DNA of 64,000 nt from Pseudomonas sp. L5B5 (GTDB lineage Bacteria; Pseudomonadota; Gammaproteobacteria; Pseudomonadales; Pseudomonadaceae), in assembly GCF_020520285.1 (NCBI RefSeq), contig NZ_CP084742.1, positions 2,728,001-2,792,000 on the forward strand. The letters are read 5' to 3'. Both the position numbers and the translations under genes were made by a program. This document shows, one piece after another, positions 9,025-19,058 of the stretch (the stretch's first letter is position 1; every line of letters starts with the position of its first letter). Under the pieces are notes generated by a model, which made no database searches, was not told where the DNA came from, and worked only from the letters and a program-made list of their open reading frames with translations.

Positions 9025-9048
9025 CCTGCCGGCAGCCTTGCCGGCAGG
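9025..9048. terminator. Hairpin between convergent genes
   Basis: A 9-bp inverted repeat (cctgccggc / gccggcagg) with a 6-nt loop lies between the SEC-C gene and the convergent isochorismatase-like gene. There is no long T-tract. Confidence 0.5.
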
Positions 9049-9057
9049 CTGCAGCGC

Positions 9058-9606
9058 CTACAGCAGCTGCGCCAGATCCACCACCGTGGCGTACTCGCCA
9101 TGCAGGTTGGCCAGCGACATCGCATGCACCTCCTCGGCCGTCCGGTGTCGTCCGGCAAAGTCCGGCTTGTCGAAGGTGTAGCAGGCATCGGCCACCACCC
9201 AGGTGGCAAATCCCAGGTTACCGGCCGTGCGCGCCGTGGACTCCACCGAGTTGTGGGTCGCCACGCCGACGATGACCAATTGCCCGATCCCTCCGGCCCT
9301 CAGGTCCGCCTCCAGGGAATTGCCACAAAACGCATCCGGCACCTGCTTCTGGACCAGCTTCTCCTGCCCCTGGGGACGAAATCGCGGCTGGAACTCCACC
9401 CCGGATTGCCCAGGCCAGAACACCGAGTCTGGCGAACGTGACAGATGCTGCACATGGACCACCGGCCAGCTCCGCTCACGCCAGTGAGCCAGCAACTGCA
9501 GCATGCGCGCCTCGGCCTGGGGATTGTTGCGCGGCCCCAATCGGGGGTGCAGGATGCCTTGTTGCTGGTCGATGATGATCAGCGCCGTATCAGCGGTAAG
9601 GGGCAT
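9058..9606 (-). CDS. Isochorismatase-like hydrolase lacking the catalytic cysteine
   Basis: A 182-residue isochorismatase-superfamily protein. The catalytic Asp13 (IIDQQQG) and Lys87 (QKQVPDAF) are present, but the usual nucleophile cysteine position is Ser120 in THNSVESTARTA, as in some YecD-type members. Such proteins may hydrolyse vinyl ethers (isochorismatase-like) rather than amides. The ATG at 9606 follows AAGGACG with good spacing; the much longer open frame upstream is antisense to the GST gene and was not used. Substrate unknown. Confidence 0.8.
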   Translation of the reverse strand: MPLTADTALIIIDQQQGILHPRLGPRNNPQAEARMLQLLAHWRERSWPVVHVQHLSRSPDSVFWPGQSGVEFQPRFRPQGQEKLVQKQVPDAFCGNSLEADLRAGGIGQLVIVGVATHNSVESTARTAGNLGFATWVVADACYTFDKPDFAGRHRTAEEVHAMSLANLHGEYATVVDLAQLL

Positions 9607-9750
9607 GGAGGCTCGTCCTTGGGACATTCGTTCGAAGGTTGCCACTTCAACACTACCCCACAATCCCGGGCAAGTTCTCGAACACCGGCGGAGCGATCCA
9701 ATGCCGGGGTTCGTTGTCCCTAGACAAGTCACATCCACCTGGAGCGCTGC

Positions 9751-10389
9751 ATGATCGACCTGTACTACTGGACCACCCCCAACGGCCACAAGATCTCGCT
9801 GTTCCTCGAAGAAGCCGGGCTGCCCTACAACCTGTATCCGGTCAACATCGGCCTGGGCGAGCAATTCAAGGCCGAGTTCCTCAAGATCGCGCCCAACAAC
9901 CGTATCCCCGCCATCGTCGACCATCAGCCAGCCGACGGCAGCCAGCCCCTGTCGCTGTTCGAGTCCGGCGCAATCCTTCTGTACCTCGCCGAGAAGACCG
10001 GCCTGTTCCTGCCCCAGGACCTGCGCGGTCGCCAGGAAACCCTGCAATGGCTGTTCTGGCAGATGGGCGGCCTGGGACCGATGGCCGGGCAGAATCACCA
10101 TTTCGCCCACGCCGCCCCGGAACGGATCCCCTACGCCATCAAGCGCTACGTGGATGAGACCGCACGCCTGTATGGCGTGCTTGACCGACGCCTGGCAGAC
10201 CGGCCGTTCGTCGCCGGGCACGGCTACAGCATCGCCGACATGGCGATCTATCCATGGATCGCGTCCTTCAAGAAGCAGAGCCAGAGGCTCGAGGATTTCC
10301 CCCACCTGCATCGCTGGTTCAATGGCATCAAGGCGCGCCCTGCCACCGAACGTGCCTATGCCCTGGTGGAGCAGGTCAATCCGACCTGA
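9751..10389 (+). CDS. Glutathione S-transferase family protein, YfcG-like
   Basis: A 212-residue GST. The N-terminal thioredoxin-like domain starts MIDLYYWTTPNGHK, where the Thr and Asn mark the nu-class (YfcG) group with disulfide-bond oxidoreductase activity. The NNRIPAIVD loop (cis-Pro) and FESGAILLYLA follow. The C-terminal all-alpha domain holds the IADMAIYPW motif. Probably a glutathione-dependent disulfide reductase in the cytoplasm. Divergent from the isochorismatase-like gene. Confidence 0.85.
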   Translation: MIDLYYWTTPNGHKISLFLEEAGLPYNLYPVNIGLGEQFKAEFLKIAPNNRIPAIVDHQPADGSQPLSLFESGAILLYLAEKTGLFLPQDLRGRQETLQWLFWQMGGLGPMAGQNHHFAHAAPERIPYAIKRYVDETARLYGVLDRRLADRPFVAGHGYSIADMAIYPWIASFKKQSQRLEDFPHLHRWFNGIKARPATERAYALVEQVNPT

Positions 10390-10536
10390 TCCTCGGGGCC
10401 TGCAACGCTTCACCGGCCCGCCGCCGAAGGCCGCCGGGCCGGCCGGCGACAAATACCTGCCGCCCTGCTTGCGCAGCACACGCCTGCTCACTAACGTAGC
10501 GCCTTTATCGACGCTACCCCCCGCAGGAGCTTTGCC

Positions 10537-12966
10537 ATGGCCTCGCCAGCCTTCTCACATTTTCTTCCCCGATTCGGCGTTGCCGCGGCAGTAGCCGGCG
10601 TCCTGAGCCTGGCCGGTTGCCAGTCCTGGAACGCCCAGAACAGCCTGCCTCCCACTTCTGGCGTGCAACCGCTCAAGGGCCTGGCACAGAACGTGTCGGT
10701 ACGTCGCAACGCCGTGGGTGTGCCGCTGATCGAGAGCAACAGCTTCCACGATGCGCTGTTCACCCTGGGCTACGTGCACGCCAGCGACCGGATCGGCCAG
10801 ATGGTGACCCTGCGCCTGCTGGCCCAGGGCCGGCTGGCTGAAATGTCCGGAGCCGACGTCCTGGACGTCGATCGCCTGATGCGCGCGGTGAACCTGAAAA
10901 AGAGCGCCGATGAGCTGTACAAGGCTTCTTCGCCTCGGATCAAGCGTTTCTTCGAAGTCTACGCACGCGGCGTCAACGCCTATCTGTTCCGTTATCGCGA
11001 CAAGCTGCCGCCGGACCTGGCAGCCCACGGCTATACCCCCGAATACTGGAAACCCGAAGACTCGGCGCTGATCTTCTGCCTGTTGAGCTTCGGCCAGTCC
11101 GCCAACCTGCTCGAAGAAATCAATGCCCTGGTGCTGGCACAGAAAGTGGGCAGCGACAAGCTGCCTTGGCTGACACCCAGCTATCCCGACGAACCCTTGC
11201 CCCTGGCCGAGGCCGACAAGCTCAAGGGCCTGAACCTCACTGTCCCCGGCCTGAGCGACATCAGCCGTGCCGCCAACCAGTTGGCCCAGCTCAACGCCCT
11301 GGGCGTCAGCGGCGCCAGCAATCTGGCCATCGCTCCCCAGCGCAGCCGCAACGGCCGCAGCCTGCTGGCCAGTGACAGCCAGTCAGGCGCCTGGCACCTC
11401 GTACAAGTGCGTGCACCAAAATACCAGGCCGCAGGCGCTTCGATTCCCGGCCTGCCCGTCATCCTCCAGGGGTTCAACGGCAAGGTGGCCTGGAGCCTGA
11501 GTTCGGTGGAGGGCGACAACCAGGACCTGTTCCTGGAAAAGCTCAAGCGCCAGGGCAATGCCCTTTACTACCAGAACAACGGGAAATGGCAGCCGGTGGC
11601 GGTGCGTAACGAGACCTACTTCGTCAAGGGGCAACGACCAATTCGCGAAGCGGTATACGAAACCCGCCACGGCCCGCTGCTCAACAGCGCCCAGGGCAAT
11701 GCACTGGCCAATGGCCTGGGCCTGGCGTTGCAGACGCCCGACTTCAAGGATGACCGTAGCCTGGACGCGTTCTTCGACCTGTCCCGTGCACAGAATGCCG
11801 AGAAGGCGTCGGACGCCAGCCGGGAAATCCGCGCCATCGCCCTGAACCTGGTGTTCGCCGATGCCAGCCATATCGGCTGGCAGGTCACCGGGCGCTTCCC
11901 CAACCGCCGCGAAGGTGAAGGCCTGCTGCCCTCACCAGGCTGGGATGGCCGGTATGACTGGGATGGTTATGCCGACCCGATGCTCCACCCCTACGACCAG
12001 GACCCGGCCCAGGGCTGGCTCGCCATCGCCAACCAACGCGTGATCGCCCGCGGCTACGGCATGCAGCTGTCCAACTCCTGGGACGCCCCGGAGCGCGCCG
12101 AACGCCTGGCCCAGCTGGCCTCCAGCGGCAAACAGGACAACCGCAGCCTGATCGCCCTGCAATACGACCAGACCAGCCTGTTCGCCACCAAGCTGAAAAA
12201 GATGTTCGAGGCCCCTGGCATGGCCCAGCCATTGAAAAAGGCCATCGAAGCACTCCCCGACGCCGACCGGGCCAGGGCTCGCGAGGCCTACAGCCGCCTG
12301 ATGGCGTTCGATGGCAAGGTCAGCACCGGCTCGGCGGATGCAGCGCTGTATGAGCTGTTCCTGCAGGAAAGTGCCCGGCAGGTCTTCCTCGACAAGCTGG
12401 GACCGGAATCCGGCTCCGCCTGGCAGGCGTTCGTCGCCAACGGCAACCTGTCCTACTCCGCCCAGGCCGATCACCTGCTGAGCCAGGAAGACAGCCCGTT
12501 CTGGGACGATTCACGCACCCCGCAAAAAGAGGACAAGCCGGCGATCCTGGCCCGCAGCCTGGCCGGCGCGATCCAGTCCGGCGAGCAACTGCTGGGTGGC
12601 GATCGCAAGGCCTGGCAATGGGGCAAGCTGCACAGCTACCGCTGGACCGGCAGCGGCGGCCAGCTCATCCGTGGGCCGTTGCAGGCCGGTGGTGACCAGA
12701 ACACCGTCAACGCCGCGCCCTACCCATGGGGCCAGGACTTTGCCGTCGGCAGCTCCCCAGCCTTGCGCCTGATCGTCGACTTCGGGCTGAGCGAACCCCT
12801 GATGGGACTCAACAGCAGCGGCCAGTCGGGCAACCCGGCAAGCCCGAACTATGCCAACGGCATCGATGGCTGGCTCAAGGCCCAGTACCTGAGCTTCCCG
12901 ATGCAACCGCAGAACTTCGAACGCAGCTACGGCAAGACCCGGCTGACCCTGGTCCCAGGCAAGTAG
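10537..12966 (+). CDS. quiP: Penicillin acylase-family (QuiP-like) protein with altered nucleophile region
   Basis: An 809-residue Ntn-hydrolase of the penicillin/acyl-homoserine-lactone acylase family. It begins with a lipoprotein-like signal (SLAGC) and then QuiP-type sequence ([21 protein letters not shown]). QuiP enzymes self-cleave before a serine in an S-N-N-W type motif. Here the matching site reads [12 protein letters not shown] with candidate Ser261, so the Asn-Trp pair is missing, and the downstream segment ASDSQSGAW is shorter than I expect and lacks the usual His. The remainder, including GGDQNTVN and [10 protein letters not shown], is intact. Family assignment is firm, but acylase activity is doubtful. 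Confidence 0.8.
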   Translation: MASPAFSHFLPRFGVAAAVAGVLSLAGCQSWNAQNSLPPTSGVQPLKGLAQNVSVRRNAVGVPLIESNSFHDALFTLGYVHASDRIGQMVTLRLLAQGRLAEMSGADVLDVDRLMRAVNLKKSADELYKASSPRIKRFFEVYARGVNAYLFRYRDKLPPDLAAHGYTPEYWKPEDSALIFCLLSFGQSANLLEEINALVLAQKVGSDKLPWLTPSYPDEPLPLAEADKLKGLNLTVPGLSDISRAANQLAQLNALGVSGASNLAIAPQRSRNGRSLLASDSQSGAWHLVQVRAPKYQAAGASIPGLPVILQGFNGKVAWSLSSVEGDNQDLFLEKLKRQGNALYYQNNGKWQPVAVRNETYFVKGQRPIREAVYETRHGPLLNSAQGNALANGLGLALQTPDFKDDRSLDAFFDLSRAQNAEKASDASREIRAIALNLVFADASHIGWQVTGRFPNRREGEGLLPSPGWDGRYDWDGYADPMLHPYDQDPAQGWLAIANQRVIARGYGMQLSNSWDAPERAERLAQLASSGKQDNRSLIALQYDQTSLFATKLKKMFEAPGMAQPLKKAIEALPDADRARAREAYSRLMAFDGKVSTGSADAALYELFLQESARQVFLDKLGPESGSAWQAFVANGNLSYSAQADHLLSQEDSPFWDDSRTPQKEDKPAILARSLAGAIQSGEQLLGGDRKAWQWGKLHSYRWTGSGGQLIRGPLQAGGDQNTVNAAPYPWGQDFAVGSSPALRLIVDFGLSEPLMGLNSSGQSGNPASPNYANGIDGWLKAQYLSFPMQPQNFERSYGKTRLTLVPGK

Positions 12967-12979
12967 CATCCTTCCCGCG

Positions 12980-13008
12980 CCCCGCTTGTGCACCCTGTGC
13001 AAGCGGGG
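12980..13008. terminator. Hairpin downstream of quiP-like gene
   Basis: A 9-bp perfect stem (ccccgcttg / caagcgggg) lies 14 bp after the stop codon. It lacks a T-tract, so terminator function is tentative. The rest of the 299-bp gap to the transporter gene shows nothing else I recognise. Confidence 0.45.
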
Positions 13009-13265
13009 CCTGCTCCCATAACGAGCATTGGCTCCCTGCCACTGTTGCTGGTGCCGCCCGTCAGGGGCAATCCTGCCCCCTCCTGCCTCTACCAGCCCCC
13101 TTCTGCGTTTCGGCGCGAGCCTGCCTTCGCGACAACTGCGTCCAGGCTTTTAAACAGCTGTTCGGGACTCTGGTTCGGAAATTGCTACTTTCATTAAGTC
13201 ATCTGCGTTCCAGTAACAGCACTCATGCGCCACAAGCGCTCATATCGGCTCTTAGGGATTGAATA

Positions 13266-14048
13266 ATGAAAAAAGCATTGCTGACCCTTTCTGCACTGGC
13301 CCTGTGCATGGCCGCCGGCTCCGCGCTGGCCAAGGAATACAAGGAACTGCGCTTCGGCGTCGACCCCTCCTACGCCCCGTTCGAGTCCAAGGCCGCCGAC
13401 GGCAGCCTGGTAGGCTTCGACATCGACCTGGGCAATGCCATCTGTGCCGAGCTGAAGGTCAAGTGCAAGTGGGTCGAGAGTGATTTCGACGGCATGATCC
13501 CGGGCCTCAAGGCCAACAAGTTCGATGGCGTGATCTCGTCCATGACCGTGACCCCGGCTCGGGAAAAGGTCATCGACTTTTCCAGCGAGCTGTTCTCCGG
13601 CCCCACCGCCTTCGTGTTCAAGAAGGGCTCGGGGCTGAGCGAAGACACCGCGGCGCTCAAGGGCAAGACCATCGGCTACGAGCAGGGCACCATCCAGGAA
13701 GCCTACGCCAAGGCCGTGCTGGACAAGGCCGGGATCAAGACCCAGGCCTACCAGAACCAGGACCAGGTCTACGCCGATCTGATTTCCGGCCGCCTCGATG
13801 CATCGATCCAGGACATGCTGCAGGCCGAACTGGGCTTCCTCAAGTCGCCACAGGGGGCTGACTATGAAGTGAGCAAGCCGGTTGACGACCCCCTGCTGCC
13901 GGCCAAGACCGCGGTGGGTATCTCGAAAGGTAACAAAGAGCTGAAAGCGCTTCTGGATAAAGGTATCAAAGCGTTACACGATGATGGCACCTACGCCACC
14001 ATCCAGAAAAAACACTTCGGTGACCTGAACCTCTACAGCGGTAAATAA
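13266..14048 (+). CDS. aotJ: Periplasmic basic amino acid-binding protein, AotJ/ArgT type
   Basis: A 260-residue family 3 solute-binding protein with a signal peptide (residues 1-22, cleavage after SALA). The mature N-terminus KELRFGVDPSYAPFES is the classic Lys/Arg/Orn-binding (LAO) start, and VGFDIDLGNAIC follows. It should capture arginine/ornithine for the permeases encoded next. A strong terminator-like hairpin immediately downstream would let it be made in excess over the membrane components. Confidence 0.9.
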   Translation: MKKALLTLSALALCMAAGSALAKEYKELRFGVDPSYAPFESKAADGSLVGFDIDLGNAICAELKVKCKWVESDFDGMIPGLKANKFDGVISSMTVTPAREKVIDFSSELFSGPTAFVFKKGSGLSEDTAALKGKTIGYEQGTIQEAYAKAVLDKAGIKTQAYQNQDQVYADLISGRLDASIQDMLQAELGFLKSPQGADYEVSKPVDDPLLPAKTAVGISKGNKELKALLDKGIKALHDDGTYATIQKKHFGDLNLYSGK

Positions 14049-14055
14049 CCTGCCG

Positions 14056-14083
14056 GCGCCCATCCTTGATGGGCGCTTTTTTT
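14056..14083 (+). terminator. Intra-operon rho-independent terminator after aotJ
   Basis: A perfect 9-bp stem (gcgcccatc / gatgggcgc), 3-nt loop and seven T residues lie between aotJ and aotQ. It probably works as a partial terminator that raises the ratio of binding protein to permease. Confidence 0.85.
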
Positions 14084-14104
14084 ATCGTCATGGGTCACTG
14101 ATCA

Positions 14105-14833
14105 ATGCTTGAACAACTCCTAGCAAACCTGGGGCTTTCCGCATTCAGCTTGAAGGGTTTCGGCCCCCTGCTCCTGGAAGGCACCTGGATGACCGTCAAG
14201 TTGTCGGTGCTATCGCTGCTGGTCAGCGTCCTGCTGGGCCTGCTCGGCGCCAGCGCCAAACTGTCCAGCCTGACCTTGCTGCGCATCCCAGCCCAGCTCT
14301 ACACCACCCTGATCCGCGGCGTGCCCGACCTGGTGCTGATGCTGCTGATTTTCTACAGCCTGCAGACCTGGCTGACCTCCTTCACCGACTTCATGGAGTG
14401 GGAATACATCGAGATCAACCCCTTCAGCGCCGGGGTAATCACCCTGGGCTTCATCTATGGCGCCTATTTCACCGAGACCTTTCGCGGCGCGATCCTCTCC
14501 GTCCCCCGGGGCCAGGTGGAGGCCGCCACCGCGTATGGCCTCAAGCGCGGCCAGCGCTTTCGCTTCGTGGTCTTCCCGCAGATGATGCGTTTCGCCCTGC
14601 CGGGCATCGGCAACAACTGGATGGTGATGCTCAAGGCCACGGCCCTGGTGTCGATCATCGGCCTGGCTGACCTGGTCAAGGCGGCCCAGGATGCCGGCAA
14701 GAGCACCTACCAGCTGTTCTATTTCCTGGTTTTGGCGGCGCTGATCTACTTGCTGATCACCAGCGCCTCCAACTTCGTCCTGCGCCGGCTCGAGCGGCGC
14801 TATGCGGCAGGCGCCCGGGAGGCCACGCGATGA
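14105..14833 (+). CDS. aotQ: Basic amino acid ABC transporter permease, AotQ/HisQ type
   Basis: A 242-residue inner-membrane permease of the HisMQ family, with about five membrane segments and the EAA cytoplasmic loop (VEAATAYGLKRGQRFRFVVFPQMMR). The early LIRGVPDLVLMLLI segment is characteristic of the polar amino acid subgroup. It pairs with the next gene; the two reading frames overlap by 4 bp (ATGA), indicating translational coupling. Confidence 0.9.
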   Translation: MLEQLLANLGLSAFSLKGFGPLLLEGTWMTVKLSVLSLLVSVLLGLLGASAKLSSLTLLRIPAQLYTTLIRGVPDLVLMLLIFYSLQTWLTSFTDFMEWEYIEINPFSAGVITLGFIYGAYFTETFRGAILSVPRGQVEAATAYGLKRGQRFRFVVFPQMMRFALPGIGNNWMVMLKATALVSIIGLADLVKAAQDAGKSTYQLFYFLVLAALIYLLITSASNFVLRRLERRYAAGAREATR

Positions 14834-15540
14834 TCGAGCTTCTGCAGGAGTACTGGCGTCCCTTCCTTTATAGCGACGGCTACCACATCACCGGCCTGGC
14901 CATGACCATGTGGCTGCTCAGCGCGTCGATCGCCATCGGCTTTCTGGTATCGATCCCACTGTCCATCGCCCGAGTCTCGTCCAGGCGCCTGGTGCGCTGG
15001 CCAGTGCAGTTCTACACCTACCTGTTTCGCGGTACACCGCTCTATATCCAGCTGCTGATCTGCTACACCGGCATCTACAGCATCGCCGCGATCCGGGCCC
15101 AGCCGGTGCTGGATGCGTTCTTTCGTGATGCGATGAACTGCACCATCCTCGCCTTCGCCCTGAACACCTGCGCCTACACCACGGAGATCTTTGCCGGGGC
15201 GATCCGCAGCATGGCCCATGGCGAGGTGGAGGCGGCCAAGGCCTACGGTCTCAGCGGCTGGAAGCTGTATGCCTACGTGATCATGCCCTCGGCCCTGCGC
15301 CGTTCGCTGCCGTACTACAGCAACGAAGTGATCCTGATGCTGCACTCGACCACGGTGGCCTTCACCGCGACCGTTCCCGATGTCCTGAAGATCGCCCGTG
15401 ATGCCAACTCGGCGACCTTCCTGACCTTTCAATCATTCGGCATCGCCGCGCTCATCTACCTGTGCGTGACGTTCGCCCTGGTGGGCCTGTTCCGTCTGGC
15501 CGAACGCCGTTGGCTGGCCTTCCTCGGCCCCACCCACTAG
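14830..15540 (+). CDS. aotM: Basic amino acid ABC transporter permease, AotM/HisM type
   Basis: The second HisMQ permease, 236 residues, with FRGTPLYIQLLICY and the EAA loop (VEAAKAYGLSGWKLYAYVIMPSALR). It should form a heterodimeric channel with AotQ. The start overlaps the aotQ stop. It is followed after 23 bp by aotO. Confidence 0.9.
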   Translation: MIELLQEYWRPFLYSDGYHITGLAMTMWLLSASIAIGFLVSIPLSIARVSSRRLVRWPVQFYTYLFRGTPLYIQLLICYTGIYSIAAIRAQPVLDAFFRDAMNCTILAFALNTCAYTTEIFAGAIRSMAHGEVEAAKAYGLSGWKLYAYVIMPSALRRSLPYYSNEVILMLHSTTVAFTATVPDVLKIARDANSATFLTFQSFGIAALIYLCVTFALVGLFRLAERRWLAFLGPTH

Positions 15541-15563
15541 GACTTGCAGCAGGAACCCATTCA

Positions 15564-16682
15564 ATGCGCCATCAGATCCACGACCTGCTCGCACCGCTGC
15601 CGGGCACCGCGCGGCAGGTCCACAGTTTTCACTTCGGCCCCGCCCAGGCCCAGGGCAAGGTCTACATCCAGTCCTCCCTGCACGCCGATGAGCTGCCCGG
15701 CATGCTGGTGGCCTGGCACCTCAAGCAACGCCTGGCAGAGCTGGAAGCCGCTGGCCGCCTGCGTCACGAAATCGTACTGGTGCCCGTGGCCAATCCGGCA
15801 GGCCTGGAACAGGTATTGATGGATGTGCCCCTGGGGCGCTACGAGCTGGAGAGCGGGCAGAACTTCAACCGCTGGTTCGTCGACCTCGGCGAGACAGTCG
15901 GCAACCTCATCGAAGACCAGCTCAATGACGATCCGCAACACAACCTTGACCTGATCCGCCATCACCTGGCCGCCGCCCTGGGCCGCCAGCAACCAGCCAC
16001 GCAACTGCAATCCCTGCGCCTGACCCTGCAACGGCTGGCCTGTGACGCCGACATGGTGCTGGACCTGCATTGCGACTTCGAAGCCGTGGCGCATCTCTAT
16101 ACCACGCCCGAAGCCTGGTCCCGGGTGGAGCCACTGGCTCGCTACCTCGGCGCCGAAGCCTGCCTGCTGGCAACCGACTCTGGCGGCCAGTCGTTCGACG
16201 AGTGCTTCACCCTGCTGTGGTGGCAGCTGCAGCAACGCTTCGGGGAGCGTTTCGCCATTCCCTCGGGAAGCTTTGCCGTGACCGTCGAACTGCGGGGCCA
16301 GGGCGACGTCAATCATGGCCTGGCCAGCCTGGACTGCCAGGCCCTGGTGGATTACCTGACCCGGTTTGGCGCCATCGATGGCCAGGCGCCGCCCTTGCCC
16401 GAGCTGCCCTTTGCGGCCACGCCCCTGGCCGGGGTCGAACCGGTAGCGACGCCGGTGGGCGGGCTGCTGGTGTTTACCGCACTGCCGGGGGAATACCTGC
16501 AGGCCGGGCAGTTGGTGGCTGAAATCATCGACCCGATCAACGACCGGGTCACTCCCGTCCACTGCACCCATGCCGGGCTCATGTATGCCCGTTCGCTGCG
16601 GCGCATGGCCACCGCCGGCATGGTGATCGCCCATGTCGCCGGCCGCGAGGCCTATCGCAGCGGTTATCTACTTTCGCCTTGA
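15564..16682 (+). CDS. aotO: Succinylglutamate desuccinylase/aspartoacylase-family protein, AotO-like
   Basis: A 372-residue M14-like zinc deacylase. The zinc pair His40/Glu43 is in SLHADELPG and a further ligand is in VLDLHCDFEA. The C-terminus carries a biotinyl/lipoyl-like segment (PVGGLLVFTALPGEYLQAGQLVAEIIDP). In P. aeruginosa a gene of this type, aotO, sits in the aot transporter operon; its reaction is not established and it is not needed for uptake. The start at 15564 removes a 34-residue extension that is antisense-like and lacks a ribosome site. Confidence 0.85.
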   Translation: MRHQIHDLLAPLPGTARQVHSFHFGPAQAQGKVYIQSSLHADELPGMLVAWHLKQRLAELEAAGRLRHEIVLVPVANPAGLEQVLMDVPLGRYELESGQNFNRWFVDLGETVGNLIEDQLNDDPQHNLDLIRHHLAAALGRQQPATQLQSLRLTLQRLACDADMVLDLHCDFEAVAHLYTTPEAWSRVEPLARYLGAEACLLATDSGGQSFDECFTLLWWQLQQRFGERFAIPSGSFAVTVELRGQGDVNHGLASLDCQALVDYLTRFGAIDGQAPPLPELPFAATPLAGVEPVATPVGGLLVFTALPGEYLQAGQLVAEIIDPINDRVTPVHCTHAGLMYARSLRRMATAGMVIAHVAGREAYRSGYLLSP

Positions 16683-16695
16683 GGATGCATGCCCC

Positions 16696-17460
<765 letters not shown>

Positions 17461-17516
17461 GCCGATCGCCCGCGTCGCCCTCCTGGCGGCAACGGACGAC
17501 CGGCGCCGCCTGCGGG

Positions 17517-17729
17517 TCAGGCCACAGGAGCAGGTGGCGGCTCGTCCGGCAGGGTCGGCTCACCGGGCTCGCGGGGCTCCAGAGGTTGTGGGGAATCAGG
17601 GTCAGGCTGACCGGGAATACCGCCCGCCATGCTGACAGGCGGGTGGGCCAGCAGGGTCCAGGCCAGCACTCCAACCTGGTTGGGTTCCAGCCTTGCCAGC
17701 GTGGCACTTATTCGCGGATCTATTTTCAT
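17517..17729 (-). CDS. Small hypothetical protein with Pro/Glu-rich tail
   Basis: A 70-residue protein starting MKIDPRISATLARLEP, with a good ribosome site (AGGAGT) 5 bp upstream. The N-terminal 35 residues look like a short helix-turn-helix-sized amphipathic region. The rest is low complexity, rich in Pro, Glu and Asp (PQPLEPREPGEPTLP). I do not recognise the family. It lies convergent to aotP and near dcd. It is probably a real, lineage-restricted protein, because the start region is well formed. Confidence 0.5.
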   Translation of the reverse strand: MKIDPRISATLARLEPNQVGVLAWTLLAHPPVSMAGGIPGQPDPDSPQPLEPREPGEPTLPDEPPPAPVA

Positions 17730-17834
17730 GGGGTACTCCTGGGCTGTACCCGGCACGCTTTGCGCGTACCGGCAGACACTCCAATAGAGTGTCTGCCTGC
17801 TCAGGAATTCCCGCTGTTCGTCAGACGGACGGAC

Positions 17835-18401
17835 TCAGGTACGTGGCAGGGTCACGCCACGCTGGCCCTGGTATTTGCCACCGCGGTCCTTGTAGGACAC
17901 TTCACATTCTTCGTCAGATTCCAGGAACAGCATCTGCGCCACACCCTCGTTGGCGTAGATCTTGGCCGGCAATGTGGTGGTGTTGGAGAACTCCAGGGTC
18001 ACGTGGCCTTCCCACTCGGGTTCCAGCGGCGTCACGTTGACGATGATGCCGCAGCGGGCATAGGTGCTCTTGCCCAGGCAGATGGTCAGAACGTTACGCG
18101 GAATGCGGAAGTACTCGACAGTACGGGCCAGGGCGAACGAGTTCGGCGGAATGATGCAGACATCGCTCTTGACGTCGACGAAGCTGCCGGCGTCGAAGTT
18201 CTTCGGGTCGACGGTGGCCGAATTGATGTTGGTGAACACCTTGAACTCGTCGGCGCAGCGCACGTCGTAGCCATAGCTGGAAACGCCGAAGGAAATGACC
18301 CGGCTGTCGTGTTCGCCGCGCACTTGGCGTTCGACGAACGGTTCGATCATGCCGTGCTCTTGCGCCATGCGGCGAATCCACTTGTCCGATTTGATGCTCA
18401 T
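17835..18401 (-). CDS. dcd: dCTP deaminase
   Basis: A 188-residue trimeric enzyme that deaminates dCTP to dUTP for thymidylate synthesis. It begins [14 protein letters not shown] and contains [11 protein letters not shown], the catalytic-region [23 protein letters not shown], and the C-terminal [13 protein letters not shown]. Length and motifs match Dcd of Pseudomonas. It is transcribed alone, with its promoter in the 350-bp gap to the cold-shock gene. Confidence 0.95.
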   Translation of the reverse strand: MSIKSDKWIRRMAQEHGMIEPFVERQVRGEHDSRVISFGVSSYGYDVRCADEFKVFTNINSATVDPKNFDAGSFVDVKSDVCIIPPNSFALARTVEYFRIPRNVLTICLGKSTYARCGIIVNVTPLEPEWEGHVTLEFSNTTTLPAKIYANEGVAQMLFLESDEECEVSYKDRGGKYQGQRGVTLPRT

Positions 18402-18752
18402 GGCGGGAGTCCTGAAATAGCGAGGTAAAAAAATCTGTGCGGCATCTTACCGGGGCGCGAGGCTGGGTTCAAAGTCCAGGCTGTTTTTCTCGCCCCATGC
18501 CCCTATTTTCAAGGGCTACAAGACAGACGGCCGGTCACCGATCACGAAAACCGAGAAACCTTCGCACTGGCCATTGGCACGTTCGGGAAAAAGGTTTAAG
18601 GTGGCGCCACTGTGCTGCTTGTGTCACTGAGAATCTCTACACGATGTTGAATTTCGATCCAACCATCTCCAAGAATTTTTCCTGCTCTTTGCACTCAGTC
18701 TCGGCGCGAGCTTTTCTCGAGTCGCAGTTAACTTTGTCCAAGGAGTTTCACC
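18402..18752. other. Divergent promoter region and long cold-shock leader
   Basis: About 350 bp between dcd and the divergent cold-shock gene. The cold-shock side is AT-richer than its surroundings and probably forms the long 5' leader usual for csp mRNAs; a strong AAGGAG ribosome site lies 8 bp before the ATG. No reading frame here is convincing. Confidence 0.5.
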
Positions 18753-18962
18753 ATGTCTAATCGCCAAACCGGTACCGTTAAGTGGTTCAACGATGAAAAA
18801 GGCTTCGGCTTCATCACCCCACAATCCGGTGACGACCTGTTCGTACACTTCAAAGCCATCCAGGCTGACGGTTTCAAGACCCTGAAAGAAGGCCAACAGG
18901 TTTCTTTCGTCGCTACTCGCGGTCAGAAAGGCATGCAAGCTGAAGAAGTACAAGTTATCTAA
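18753..18962 (+). CDS. Cold-shock protein (CapA/CspA family)
   Basis: A 69-residue single cold-shock domain protein with both RNA-binding motifs, KGFGFI (RNP1) and LFVHF (RNP2), and the typical start [14 protein letters not shown]. It binds single-stranded RNA and DNA and melts RNA structure. It is a stand-alone gene ending in a strong terminator. Whether it is cold-induced or constitutive cannot be read from sequence. Confidence 0.92.
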   Translation: MSNRQTGTVKWFNDEKGFGFITPQSGDDLFVHFKAIQADGFKTLKEGQQVSFVATRGQKGMQAEEVQVI

Positions 18963-18978
18963 CTTGCACTGATCCAGT

Positions 18979-19011
18979 AAAAAACCCCGCCCTCAACAGC
19001 GGGGTTTTTTT
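18979..19011 (+). terminator. Rho-independent terminator of the cold-shock gene
   Basis: A 10-bp stem (aaaaccccgc / gcggggtttt) with an 8-nt loop and a T-tract lies 18 bp after the stop. It probably works on both strands, since the next gene ends 48 bp away in the opposite direction. Confidence 0.9.
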
Positions 19012-19058
19012 ATGCCCGCAGGCTTGCTCTGCAACCTGCGGGCATGGTGCGCCCCGGT

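Noticed and set aside
9607..10491. Upstream extension of the isochorismatase-like frame
   Set aside because: It runs antisense through the GST gene; the ATG at 9606 has a ribosome site and matches the family N-terminus.
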